Notes: generated by a model from the letters alone, not told the origin. A stretch of DNA of 18,114 bases from Baffinella frigidus (GCA_026770585.1 MU646683.1:364264-382377), one strand, 5' to 3'. Counted from the stretch's first letter, positions 1-6,940 are shown. Numbers and translations: made by a program.

Positions 1-2
1 GA

Positions 3-22
3 GTGTAGTCCCGGGACTACAC
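3..22. repeat. Perfect 20-bp palindrome
   Basis: GTGTAGTCCCGGGACTACAC is its own reverse complement. It sits at the window edge just before a C-run and the first telomere-like tract, and may be the end of a foldback element cut by the window boundary. No function is assigned. Confidence 0.5.
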
Positions 23-72
23 TACACTGTGTGCTGTACAGTGAATCGCTGCCCCCCCCCCTAAGCCCTCAA

Positions 73-215
73 GACTAAACCCTAAACCCTAAACCCTAAA
101 CCCTAAACTCAAAACTCTTCACGCCACACCCCAAACCCAAAATCCAAAACCCAAAACCCAAAACCCAACTCCCAAACCCCAACTCCAAAACCCAAATCCC
201 TAAAGCCCAACCCCT
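73..215 (+). repeat. Telomere-like CCCTAAA / CCCAAA tract (desaturase intron)
   Basis: Four in-register CCCTAAA units are followed by degenerate AACCCAAAA-type units. The tract runs up to a pyrimidine-rich AG (220-221) that opens the first recognisable exon, so it is read as the 3' part of an intron in sense orientation rather than a chromosome end. Confidence 0.75.
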
Positions 216-221
216 CTCCAG

Positions 222-3200
222 CTGCCGCCGTTCAGCACGGGCCAGAAGAACACGGAGCTCTTCCCGGGCCAGTGGAAGAAGAAGGTCCCCACATGCCTCC
301 CTCTCTCTATCTCCCCCCCCTCCCTTCTCTGTCTCTGTCTCTGTCTCTGTCTCTCTCTCCCTCTCTCTCTCCCTCTCTCTCTCCCTCTCTCTCTCCCAGG
401 ACTCCCGCTCGGCCTGGCCTCACCATGCTCTCCCGCAGCTTTCCCGTAGTCATCCTGGGTCCCGTAATACCAGCCTGTGAAGGTTCTCGATCACTGCCCC
501 CGACCTAAACCTTGCTCTCACCCTAAACTCCAGGTCCTAAACCCTAAACCCAAATCCTGTACCCTAAATCCCAACCCCCAACCCCTAAACCCTAAACCCT
601 AAACCCTAAACCCTAAACCCTAAACCCCGCAGCCCAAACTCAAACCCTCAACCCTGGACCAGGTGTGGCTCTCTGACGTGGGCATCGTGGCGATGATGGG
701 TGTGCTTGCCGCGTGGTCGGCCACTTACGGCTTCACCCACATGGTCAACCTACCAAACCCTGAACCAGAAACCAGTAACCAGAAACCAGACACCACAAAC
801 CCTGAACCCGAGACTCGAAGCCGCGTGGACGGCCACCTAAGGCTTCACCCACATGGTCAAACCCTCAACCCTAAACGGCACGCACATTTTCTTCCTGCAC
901 CCTGAACCCTAACCCCCAAGCCTTGAACTGGAAACCCTGGATCTGAAACCCGAGACACGACATCCGACACCGCGTGGTCGGCCACCTATGGCTTCACCCA
1001 CATGGTCAAACCCCGTAAACCCCAAACCGTGAACTGGAAACTCAAAATCCCAAACCCCAAACCCCAAACCCCAAACCCCAAACCCCAAACCCCAAACCCC
1101 AAACCCCAAACCGCGTGGTCGGGTACCTTTGGCTTCACGCACATGGTCAAACCCAAAACCCTAACCCCCAAACCTTGAACTGGAAACCCCCCCAAAACCC
1201 CAAACCTCCAAACTCCAAACCCCAATCCCCAAACCCCACACCCCAAACAAAAAAAAAAAGCAAAATCAGCAACCAAAAACCCTAACCCCTAAACCCGAAC
1301 ACAGGCGGCGCTGTACCTGGGTCCCCTCGCGATCACCAACTGCTGGCTTGTCCTCTACACTTGGCTCCAGCACACGGACGTGCGTCCCCCAACCCCTACA
1401 CCCTGAATCTTGAACTCTCGACCCTGAAACCTGAAGCTTGAACCCTAACCCCCCCAACTTCTTAACCCGTAACCCCCACACCTCCTGACCCCTAACCCAA
1501 CTGTGGGTTCGTCCTCAACACACGGCTCCAGCACACGGACGTGCGTCCCCTAACCCCCAAACCCTGAAACCTGGATCTTGAACTCTCGACCCTGAAACCT
1601 AAAGCTTGAACCCTGAACCCCCCCAACTTCTTGACCCGTAACCCCCAACTCCTGACCCCGAACCCAACTGTGTGTTCGTCCTCTACACCTGGCTCCAGCA
1701 CACCGACGTACGTCCCCCAACCCCTACACCCTGAAACCTGAATCTTGAACTCTCGACCCTGAAACCTAAAGCTTGAACCCTGAACCCCCCCAACTTCTTG
1801 ACCCGTAACCCCCAACTCCTGACCCCGAACCCAACTGTGTGTTCGTCCTCTACACCTGGCTCCAGCACACCGACATGCCGCCCTATCCTGTCGCCCTATC
1901 CTGTCGCCCTATCCTGCCAACTGCCGCCCTATCCTGCCAACTGCCGCCCTATCCTGTCGTCCTATCCTGCCAACTGCCGCCTTATCCTACCAACTGCCGC
2001 CCTATCCTACCAACTGCCGCCCTATCCTACCAACTGCTGCCCTATCCTGCCACCTGGACGTCACACCCCAAACCCAAACCCTGCAACCCTTGCAGGTGGA
2101 CGTTCCCCACTACGAGGGTGAGAACTGGTCATTCCTCAACGCAAAGGGCGCCTTCTTCCCCCACCCCACCCCTAGACCCTAGACCCTAGACCCTAGACCC
2201 TAGACCCCCAACCCCCAACCCCAATCCCGAGACCCTTTCAGGTGGACGTTCCCCACTACGAGGGTGAGAACTGGTCGTTCCTCAAGGGGGCCTTCATGTC
2301 TATCGACCGCCCCTACGGTCCAAACCCTAAACCCTAAACCCTAAACCCTACACCCTTAACCCTACACCCTTAACCCTAAACCCCAAACCCCAAACCCTAC
2401 ACCCCAAACCCCAAACCCCAAACCCCAAACCCCAAACCCCAAACTCCCACCCCTAAACCCCAAACCCCAAACCCCACACCCCACACCCCAAACCCCAAAC
2501 CCTCAACCCCAAACCTTCACACAGGCCCGATCTTCGACTTCCTGCACCACCGCATCGGATCCACGCACGTCGTGCACCACATCGACTGCACCATCCCGTA
2601 AGCCCCCCCCCCACCCCTCCCAGCCCCAAACTCCCACGGGCGCAACAAAATGATGATTTTCGACCTTTTGGGCAAAGGTCGAAACCTCCCCTAACTCCGA
2701 CACCCTGACACCCTGACCCCTGAACCAAAAGCGCCAACTCCCGACCACGACCCTACACCCTAAAGTCTCTACCCGAAACCGCAAGCGCTAACCTGCAACG
2801 CCTTCAGTAAATAGCGTTTTCCGGCAACGAAAATGCCTTTGGCGACGGAAATCACTGCGGGGCATATGAAGGGGCATGTTAGTAACACTTACGCAAACGC
2901 GCCTTGCCCATAACCCCAAACCCCAAACTCTCAACCCTCCACCCCAACGCAGGCACTACCGCGCGAAGGCCGCGACGGAGGCGGTGGCGGCGGCGTTCCC
3001 GGACCACTACCTCTATGAGGGCACCCCCATCCCCCAGGCCACCTGGCGCGTCGCCCAGGTCAACCATACACCCTACTTAACTACGTAAACCCTAAGCCCT
3101 CAGCCCTAAACCCTAAACCATGAACCCTACCTAACTACACCCTAGCCATACACCCTAACCCTAAACCCTAAACCCTAAACCCTAAACCCTAAACCCTAGA

Positions 3201-3441
3201 CCCTTAACCCTAAACCCTAAACCCTACACCCTACACCCTACACTCAACATCCTACCCCCTGAACCAAGTACCCTACACCCTACAGATACTCCCCAATCCC
3301 CAAACCCCAAACCCCACACCCCAAACCCCAAATCCCAAACCCCACACCCTCCCGCAGGGCTGCATCGCGGTCGAGCAGCGCGGCAAGCGCTGGGTCTTCG
3401 TGCAGGGCAAGGGCACCCCCACCCTCCCCGTCTCCGCGTAA
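222..3441 (+). CDS. Fatty acid desaturase (delta-12/omega-3 class), C-terminal part, multi-exon
   Basis: This is a membrane di-iron desaturase that would introduce a double bond into fatty acyl chains in the ER or plastid membrane. Exons read: 222-284 (weaker), 663-743, 1305-1379, 2242-2317, 2525-2597, 2953-3058 and 3358-3441. From 663 on, all introns are GT...AG and phases match (0,0,0,1,2,0). Visible landmarks are VWLSDVGIVAMMGVLAAW (membrane segment), LVLYTWLQHTD, VDVPHYEGENWSFLKGAF, RPYGPIFDFLHH across a phase-1 junction, and the third histidine box in HRIGSTHVVHHIDCTIPHY (HVVHH). It ends with a C-terminal RWVFV motif and TAA at 3439. This order matches the C-terminal half of delta-12/omega-3 desaturases (FA_desaturase family). 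About 185 residues are recovered of a usual 380-440. Histidine boxes 1 and 2 must lie upstream of the window. Another exon may lie near 400-482, but its frame does not join cleanly. Delta-12 versus omega-3 specificity cannot be decided. Introns are telomere-like repeats and contain partial exon copies. Confidence 0.87.
301..399 (+). repeat. (CT)n-rich tract ending in CCCAG
   Basis: A long CTCTCT/CCCT pyrimidine tract ends in CCCAG at 395-399. It has the form of a very strong polypyrimidine tract plus 3' splice site. The sequence after it (400-482) reads as a hydrophobic stretch in one frame (SFPVVILGPVIPA) and could be a further desaturase exon, but joining it to exon 222-284 shifts frame, so it is not included in the CDS model. 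Confidence 0.5.
744..1304 (+). repeat. Telomere-like intron with three partial copies of the preceding exon end
   Basis: This intron lies between the exons ending HM and starting AALYLG. It is made of CCCTAAA, CCCCAAA and CCTGAA units. Embedded at 830-860, 970-1010 and 1111-1150 are copies of the last ~33 nt of exon 663-743 plus its donor (ACCCACATG|GTCAA). The copies have no AG acceptor in front. The first carries an in-frame TAA, while the other two read AWSATYGFTHM and AWSGTFGFTHM. They look like tandem duplications of exon end plus intron start. Confidence 0.8.
1380..1875 (+). repeat. ~167-bp tandem repeat carrying copies of the LVLYTWLQHTD exon end
   Basis: After the true exon 1305-1379, the last ~43 nt recurs three times, at about 1497-1540, 1663-1707 and 1829-1874. 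The CACAC(G/C)GAC landmark lies at 1371, 1532, 1699 and 1866, giving spacings of 161, 167 and 167. The spacer is a conserved CCCTGAAACC / CTTGAACTCTCGACC / CCCCCAACTTCTTGACCCG block. Two of the three later copies keep a GT after the GAC codon (GTGCG, GTACG) and the last does not. All lie in one intron (1380-2241). Confidence 0.85.
1876..2052 (+). repeat. 20-bp minisatellite CCAACTGCCGCCCTATCCTG
   Basis: Imperfect tandem copies of CCAACTGCCGCCCTATCCTG, with shorter variants TCGCCCTATCCTG at the start, sit directly behind the last duplicated exon end inside the desaturase intron. Reading frames across it are translations of the repeat and are not counted as genes. Confidence 0.85.
2096..2163 (+). 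repeat. Duplicate of the VDVPHYEGENWSFL exon start, with intact acceptor
   Basis: TGCAG at 2091-2095 precedes a near-identical copy of the first ~45 nt of exon 2242-2317. The copy has a 6-nt insertion (AACGCA, residues NA) and then diverges into CCCTAGA repeats with no donor. If the acceptor were used, translation would stop at a TAG within about 30 codons. It is either a decayed duplicate or a truncating alternative acceptor. Confidence 0.75.
2162..2241 (+). repeat. CCCTAGA tandem run and acceptor tract
   Basis: CCCTAGA is repeated about four times, followed by CCCCAACCCC units and TTTCAG (2236-2241), the acceptor of exon 2242-2317. It is a one-base variant of the telomere-type heptamer, locally homogenised. 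Confidence 0.7.
2318..2524 (+). repeat. Telomere-like intron (CCCTAAA / CCCCAAA)
   Basis: This 207-bp intron with a GT donor and ACAG acceptor consists almost entirely of CCCTAAA, CCCTACACCC and CCCCAAA units. The exons on either side join in phase 1 through a split glycine codon (RPYG|PIFD), which shows it is a real intron. Confidence 0.85.
2598..2952 (+). repeat. Intron with small hairpin and telomere-like end
   Basis: This intron has a canonical GTAAGC donor. It contains a perfect hairpin at 2658-2684 (TTTCGACCTTT, loop TGGGC, AAAGGTCGAAA) and a CCCCAAACC acceptor region ending CGCAG. It is less repetitive than its neighbours. Splicing restores the conserved IPHY motif in phase 2. Confidence 0.8.
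3059..3357 (+). repeat. Telomere-like intron (CCCTAAA)
   Basis: This last desaturase intron runs between WRVAQ and GCIAVEQRG. It contains runs of exact CCCTAAA, CCCTACA and CCCCAAA units and ends in CCCGCAG. The joined peptide matches the expected desaturase C-terminus. Confidence 0.85.
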
Positions 3442-3462
3442 GTCGTCACCGTCGACTTACGC
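3436..3462. other. Hairpin overlapping the desaturase stop codon
   Basis: GCGTAAGTCG (3436-3445) and CGACTTACGC (3453-3462) form a perfect 10-bp stem with a 7-nt loop. The TAA stop lies inside it. The same bases also contain GTAAGT, a consensus 5' splice donor, so a further exon cannot be excluded. Confidence 0.55.
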
Positions 3463-3756
3463 GCTTAAGTCGTCGCGTCGGCTTAAGTTGCCGGTCCCGG
3501 AAATAGACGGGGTCGGGCAGGTTGCCAGCCTGGAAACGTGTCAGCCGCGTTCGTCTGCGAACGAGCGAGGACACGACACGCCTTCCCTGCCCTGGACATC
3601 CAAGGATGCAAGGTTATGAGGACTCTGCCCTGCAGCGGTAGGGCAGCCCCCGCGGCGCGTCCGTGGCGAGTGTTGGAAGTATATTCACTTATTCGAGACT
3701 CGGTGCTCGAAGCTCTCGCGCGCGCCTGGCTCGTCGCAACGTTGTTCCTCTGAAAC
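3463..3756. other. Unassigned single-copy stretch
   Basis: This is mixed-composition sequence after the desaturase. Open frames exist on both strands, but I recognise no domain, no splice structure and no repeat family. It may include the desaturase 3' UTR. Confidence 0.4.
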
Positions 3757-4024
3757 AGAAACGCCGGCTGCACCCTGCGGTACGGAGTATGACGGAGTGT
3801 ACAGTTGATCGCCTACAGTGTACAGGGGTACAGGGGTACTTGGCTCATAAGAAACCGCCCTCCCCCCTAGGACCACCATAGGGCACTAGGCATAGGCCTA
3901 CTGTAGGGTCCCAGGGGGGTGCACTTTCTTATGAGGGAGGTACCCCTGTAAGAAACGCCTGCTGCCCCCTGCGGGACGGTGTGTGACGGAGTGTACAGTT
4001 GATCGCCTACAGTGTACAGGGGTA
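3757..4024 (+). repeat. 194-bp tandem duplication containing foldback D
   Basis: The stretch from AGAAACGCC (3757) through GACGGAGTGTACAG to the tandem CAGGGGTAC recurs from 3951, offset 194 bp. The first copy carries a complete family D element (3831-3948). The second leads into a truncated D copy starting at 4025, so element and flank were duplicated together. Confidence 0.8.
3831..3948. mobile_element. Family D foldback MITE (118 bp)
   Basis: The ends are CAGGGGTAC... and ...GGTACCCCTG, flanked by TA on both sides. The arms include CTCATAAGAAA/TTTCTTATGAG, and the centre holds CCTAGG and CTACTGTAGGGTCC. TA target duplication and CAGGGG-type ends fit a non-autonomous Tc1/mariner-like element. 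There is no coding capacity. Confidence 0.8.
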
Positions 4025-4280
4025 CAGGGGTACCTCGCTCATAAGAAACCGCCTCCCCCTGGGACCCTACAGTAGGCCCACGCCTAGGGCCCTACGGTGG
4101 CCCTTATGAATCAACTCAATGGTCAGATCCCCGAAGTCATCGGTGGCAGCTACAGGGGTACCTCGCTCATAAGAAACCGCCTCCCCCTGGGACCCTACAG
4201 TAGGCCCACGCCTAGGGCCCTACGGTGGCCCTTATGAATCAACTCAATGGTCAGATCCCCGAAGTCATCGGTGGCAGCTA
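4025..4280 (+). repeat. Two identical 128-bp tandem units made from a truncated D element
   Basis: Units 4025-4152 and 4153-4280 read identical. Each has the D left arm and core, then breaks within the right arm (GGCCCTTATGAA) into a non-D tail ending GGTGGCAGCTA. Identity over 128 bp implies a recent duplication. Confidence 0.85.
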
Positions 4281-4399
4281 CAGGGGTACCTCGCTCATAA
4301 GAAAACGCTTCCTCCTAGCACCCTACAGTAGCCTTAAGCCTACGGCCCTATGATGGGCCTGGGGGGGGGGGGCGTTTTCTCGCGAGCGAGGTACCCCTG
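4281..4399. mobile_element. Family D foldback MITE (119 bp)
   Basis: This copy is complete, with both termini (CAGGGGTACC / GGTACCCCTG) and flanking TA. The internal C-run and 12-base G-run lie opposite each other in the fold. It follows directly after the two 128-bp truncated units. Confidence 0.8.
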
Positions 4400-4484
4400 T
4401 AGGCCTGTTCGTGCAAGAACAGGTTGTGAGGCCCCTGTAAGTAGACTCGCAATGCTCTATCCGCGCGGAGCGAACTAAAAGGGG

Positions 4485-4578
4485 TCTTTAGGTCCTTTAG
4501 GTTCTTTTAACTCCCAACATAGGCGGACACCGGAACGTATCCTGCAGAAAGGCCGTGCTTCCTTTCGGATCACATCAG
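4485..4578 (-). repeat. Family B dispersed repeat
   Basis: It begins CTTTAGGTCCTTTAGGTTC and continues CTCCCAACATAGGCGGACAC...GCTTCCTTTCGGATCACATC. Similar copies occur at 9606, 9944, 13443, 14486 and 14891. On the minus strand it ends in repeated CCTAAAGGA units, reminiscent of the short tandem tails of SINE/LINE 3' ends. Confidence 0.75.
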
Positions 4579-4610
4579 TCTCAGAGAGCGGTGGCCTCAT
4601 CAGTGCCCAA

Positions 4611-4843
4611 ACTTACTCAAAGTACCTCTCGGTACTTTGACAAACTTACTCAAAGTACAGGGGTACCTCGCTCATAAGAAACCGACCCCCCCTAGGACCC
4701 TACAGTAGGACCATGCCTAGGGTTCTATGGTGTTCCTAGGGGAGGGGGCGGTTTCTTATGAGCGAGGTACCCCTGTACCGAGAGGTACTTTGACAAACTT
4801 ACTCAAAGTACCGAGGACGCAGTGATGAGGCCTCTCGGTACTT
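4611..4843 (+). repeat. CTTACTCAAAGTAC tandem repeat split by a D element
   Basis: The unit AAACTTACTCAAAGTAC followed by CTCTCGGTACTTTGAC recurs. The second unit is interrupted at AAAGTA|C by the D element 4658-4775 and resumes TACCGAGAGG. This gives an empty-site comparison inside the window itself. Confidence 0.8.
4658..4775. mobile_element. Family D foldback MITE (118 bp), insertion site resolved
   Basis: It has near-perfect inverted arms CAGGGGTACCTCGCTCATAA / its complement and a core of CCCTACAGTAGGACC and CCTAGG. The uninterrupted neighbouring unit shows the pre-insertion sequence and a TA duplication. Because the ends are palindromic, GTAC is an alternative reading of the duplication. 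Confidence 0.85.
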
Positions 4844-4937
4844 TGAGTTTGGGTCGAAATGGCCTCACCGTCGAGATCGCTCCGACTCTAACTTAGAGCA
4901 GAGAAGACGACACTCCGTACATGTGTGAGAGCATGTA

Positions 4938-5028
4938 CAGGGGCACCTCGCTCATAAGAAACGCCTACACCCCTAGGACCACCAGAAGATGTCGGAGGAA
5001 CCGTGTTCTTATTGCCCAGATACCCGTG
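4938..5028. mobile_element. Degenerate, internally deleted family D copy
   Basis: The left arm CAGGGGCACCTCGCTCATAA is clear. The right arm is diverged (TTCTTATTGCCCAGATACCCGTG) and the core is deleted. TA flanks remain. Confidence 0.6.
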
Positions 5029-5139
5029 TAATGTGCACGCTGAACGCTGAAAAGAGGCGAAGACGAGTCAAATGAATTGTACATATACTTACCGCATACC
5101 CGGCGCACCTGCTCTAATAGTTGAACCAGGACGCCAAGG

Positions 5140-5140
<1 letters not shown>

Positions 5141-5173
<33 letters not shown>
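5141..5173. repeat. (CT)n microsatellite
   Basis: About 16 uninterrupted CT dinucleotides end in CTCGTGTG. Confidence 0.9.
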
Positions 5174-5176
<3 letters not shown>

Positions 5177-5229
5177 TGACGCTCGACAGCCTTTCGATCT
5201 GAATGCAGGCCGCGCTGTTCGTGACATGT

Positions 5230-5430
5230 CGGAAGCATCCGACATGCCAAGGTCCGTGCTCCCCGTCACTGCATGTGAGCCTCAGTTGGACAGGTGACGA
5301 GCCTCGGTCGGACAGGTGACGAGCCTCGGTCGGACAGGTGACGAGCCTCGGTCTGACAGGTGACGAGCCTCGGTCGGACACTGCACTTGCAGAGTCTCAC
5401 GCCGGACGATTCCCACCCAGTCGATCCGAC
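5230..5430 (+). repeat. 22-bp satellite CAGGTGACGAGCCTCGGTCGGA with flanking hairpins
   Basis: About four tandem copies of ACAGGTGACGAGCCTCGGTCGG occupy 5277-5380. A hairpin CATGTCGGA/TCCGACATG lies just before (about 5224-5246) and a longer one, TTCCCACCCAGTCG ATC CGACTGAGTGGGAA, just after (about 5408-5440). A shorter satellite copy recurs at 7108-7142 near the WD40 exon. It is too contiguous, with no spacers, to be CRISPR. Confidence 0.8.
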
Positions 5431-5486
5431 TGAGTGGGAACCCCACCTCCACAGCCTCCTGCCCAGCCACGTCCAAGACGCGTCTA

Positions 5487-5586
5487 TCCCTTAAGTGGCC
5501 AGTAGGCTCATACGCCCTACCGTAGGACCCTAGGACCAGCCTAGGACCTCAGCCCCCCAAATTTGGAGGCCTGGTCACTTAAGGGA
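5487..5586. mobile_element. Family E foldback MITE (100 bp)
   Basis: Terminal inverted repeats TCCCTTAAGTGGCCA... and ...CACTTAAGGGA are flanked by TA on both sides. The interior contains CCCTACCGTAGGACCCTAGG and CCTAGG. It is non-coding. TA target choice is as in family D, but the ends are different. Confidence 0.8.
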
Positions 5587-5625
5587 TACGTCTCACAAGG
5601 GCAGGCCCCCTTTGGTCATCTGAAA

Positions 5626-5771
5626 AGCTAACGCCAGCGAGGTACTTCGAGCCTACGGATTGCCTACGGTAGAAGCCCCCCTCCTACGACTTTTAAAGAC
5701 CTTTTTGTTTTAAACGTCGTAGGAGGAGGGGGGGTTCCTACCGTAGGCTAAGAGGTCCGCTGGCGTTAGCT
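5626..5771. mobile_element. Family F foldback element (146 bp)
   Basis: AGCTAACGCCAGCG at the left is matched by CGCTGGCGTTAGCT at the right. A second inner stem is formed by CCCCCCTCCTACGAC / GTCGTAGGAGGAGGGGGG around an A/T-rich loop, with GCCTACGGTAG / CTACCGTAGGC between. Only one copy is seen. Confidence 0.75.
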
Positions 5772-5872
5772 TGTGGCATTATTGGGGGAACTGACGGCGT
5801 GGGACGCCGCGAGCGCGCCTTGAAGTGACGCAACAATCTGCGTGAAGGGCACCCATGGTCAGTTGTGGTCTG

Positions 5873-5972
5873 GAAAGGAACCAGCATTTTTCTGCGGATC
5901 CTTTCCGAGGAAGGGCGAGGTGTTCGCCTATGGTGGGATTACCAAACACTTAGAGGATCTGAAGGACGTTGC
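5873..5972 (+). repeat. Degenerate family A/B repeat
   Basis: TTTCTGCGGATCCTTTCC, a TTCGCCTATGGTGGGA segment and a GAGGATCTGAAGGAC end align in order with the A/B consensus (CTGCAGATCC, CCTATGTTGGGAG, CCTAAAGGACC). It is an old copy. Confidence 0.5.
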
Positions 5973-6049
5973 ACGTCCCCGCAGCAGCTGCAAAAGTCAA
6001 CATGCCCCCAGCTGGAAGCCGCCAGAGACGTTTGCATCACTCAACTCTA

Positions 6050-6178
6050 CAGGGGTACCTCGATCATAAGAAACCGCCCCCCCCCCTAGGACCACCATAG
6101 GACCCTAGGCGTTCCCTAGGCGTATCCTTACTGTAGGCTCCTAGGTGGTGCCACTCTTTTATGAGCGAGGTACCCCTC
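6050..6178. mobile_element. Family D foldback MITE (129 bp)
   Basis: CAGGGGTACCTCGATCATAA opens it and GAGCGAGGTACCCCTC closes it, flanked by TA. The core has tandem CCTAGGCGT and CTACTGTAGG motifs. The right flank CTCTAGGCTTGCGGA is the target duplication of the adjacent family C element. Confidence 0.8.
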
Positions 6179-6190
6179 TAGGCTTGCGGA

Positions 6191-6320
6191 GTAGGAGGTG
6201 GAGTTAGAATCCATCCGGAAAATGCTCGTATGAGCGGCCGACACGGGGTACAGTAAGTGGCACAATGCGTAGCATGTGCGGCGCTGACGCTGGTTGTTTG
6301 GCAATAAATTATCAATCTCT
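6191..6320 (+). mobile_element. Family C SINE-like element (130 bp), copy 1
   Basis: The element runs from GTAGGAGGTGGAGTTAGAAT to GCAATAAATTATCAATCTCT. It is flanked by 15-bp direct repeats CTCTAGGCTTGCGGA (6176-6190 and 6321-6335), a clear target-site duplication. It has no terminal inverted repeats and no open frame of note. It is base-identical to copy 2, so transposition was recent. The GT start and CT-rich end followed by CTAG in the duplicated flank could also act as an intron. Confidence 0.8.
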
Positions 6321-6411
6321 CTCTAGGCTTGCGGACCTTCCAGGACCTGTATCGAGAGTGATGGAGAAGAGAGGTGAGAAGGAAGGCGGTGTCAGGGGCC
6401 AGAAAGGTGTA

Positions 6412-6510
6412 TCCCTTAAGTGGCCAGTAGGCTCATACACCCTACAGTAGGGCCCTAGGACCTGCCTAGGACCTCTTGGCCGTCACATTTGACGGCATGG
6501 CCACTTAAGG
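6412..6510. mobile_element. Family E foldback MITE (99 bp)
   Basis: The ends are TCCCTTAAGTGGCCA and TGGCCACTTAAGG, with TA flanks. The core is CCCTACAGTAGGGCCCTAGG, with a second small palindrome CCGTCACATTTGACGG near the right end. Confidence 0.8.
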
Positions 6511-6552
6511 TATAACCGATTTGCAGGCAGGCAGATTGCGCGCCTCTACCCG

Positions 6553-6625
6553 GTATCCACTTAAGGGATGTCTCTCGTGGCCACTTTAGGGATACACCTT
6601 CCCTTAAGTGGCTGAAGGCCTCCAG
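6553..6625. repeat. Family E arm fragments
   Basis: Three partial family E arms stand in a row: TATCCACTTAAGGGATG, GTGGCCACTTTAGGGATA and CCCTTAAGTGGCTGAAGG. These are remnants of nested or deleted copies. Confidence 0.6.
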
Positions 6626-6740
6626 GGGATGAGGTTCATCCCTTTCGTGCGGGAACGCAGGTATGCCCCCTAGGGACGCAGGTATGCCCCCTTCGGTGGG
6701 GGGGGCGCGGGCACGTAACGCCCCTCCCTGTCCCTGCACC

Positions 6741-6870
6741 GTAGGAGGTGGAGTTAGAATCCATCCGGAAAATGCTCGTATGAGCGGCCGACACGGGGTA
6801 CAGTAAGTGGCACAATGCGTAGCATGTGCGGCGCTGACGCTGGTTGTTTGGCAATAAATTATCAATCTCT
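6741..6870 (+). mobile_element. Family C SINE-like element (130 bp), copy 2
   Basis: This copy is identical over 130 bp to 6191-6320. It is flanked by the direct repeat CCCTGCACC (6732-6740 and 6871-6879), a different target from copy 1, so it is an independent insertion and not a segmental duplication. Variable target-duplication length (9 and 15 bp) fits retroposition. Confidence 0.8.
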
Positions 6871-6908
6871 CCCTGCACCCCCTCCTGCAGCTCTCCCCTT
6901 GCCCCGCG

Positions 6909-6909
6909 C

Positions 6910-6940
<31 letters not shown>

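Noticed and set aside
400-482. Desaturase exon SFPVVILGPVIPA
   Set aside because: Strong acceptor and hydrophobic reading, but the frame does not connect with exon 222-284 and I cannot match it to the family with confidence. Left out of the CDS model and only noted.
272-2121. Several long open frames through the telomere-like and minisatellite tracts on both strands
   Set aside because: They are translations of heptamer or 20-bp repeats (GLGFGVWGLGFGVW, PYPANCRPIL). The conserved desaturase exons lie in other frames.
5277-5380. Regular short repeats resembling a CRISPR array
   Set aside because: Units are directly adjacent with no spacers, in clearly eukaryotic sequence.
4965-5381. 138-residue minus-strand open frame
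   Set aside because: It is composed of the 22-bp satellite, the CT microsatellite and a degenerate D element, with no domain.
6191-6320. tRNA gene or clear tRNA-derived SINE
   Set aside because: Only a weak B-box-like GTTAGAATCC near the start. No A box, no cloverleaf seen.
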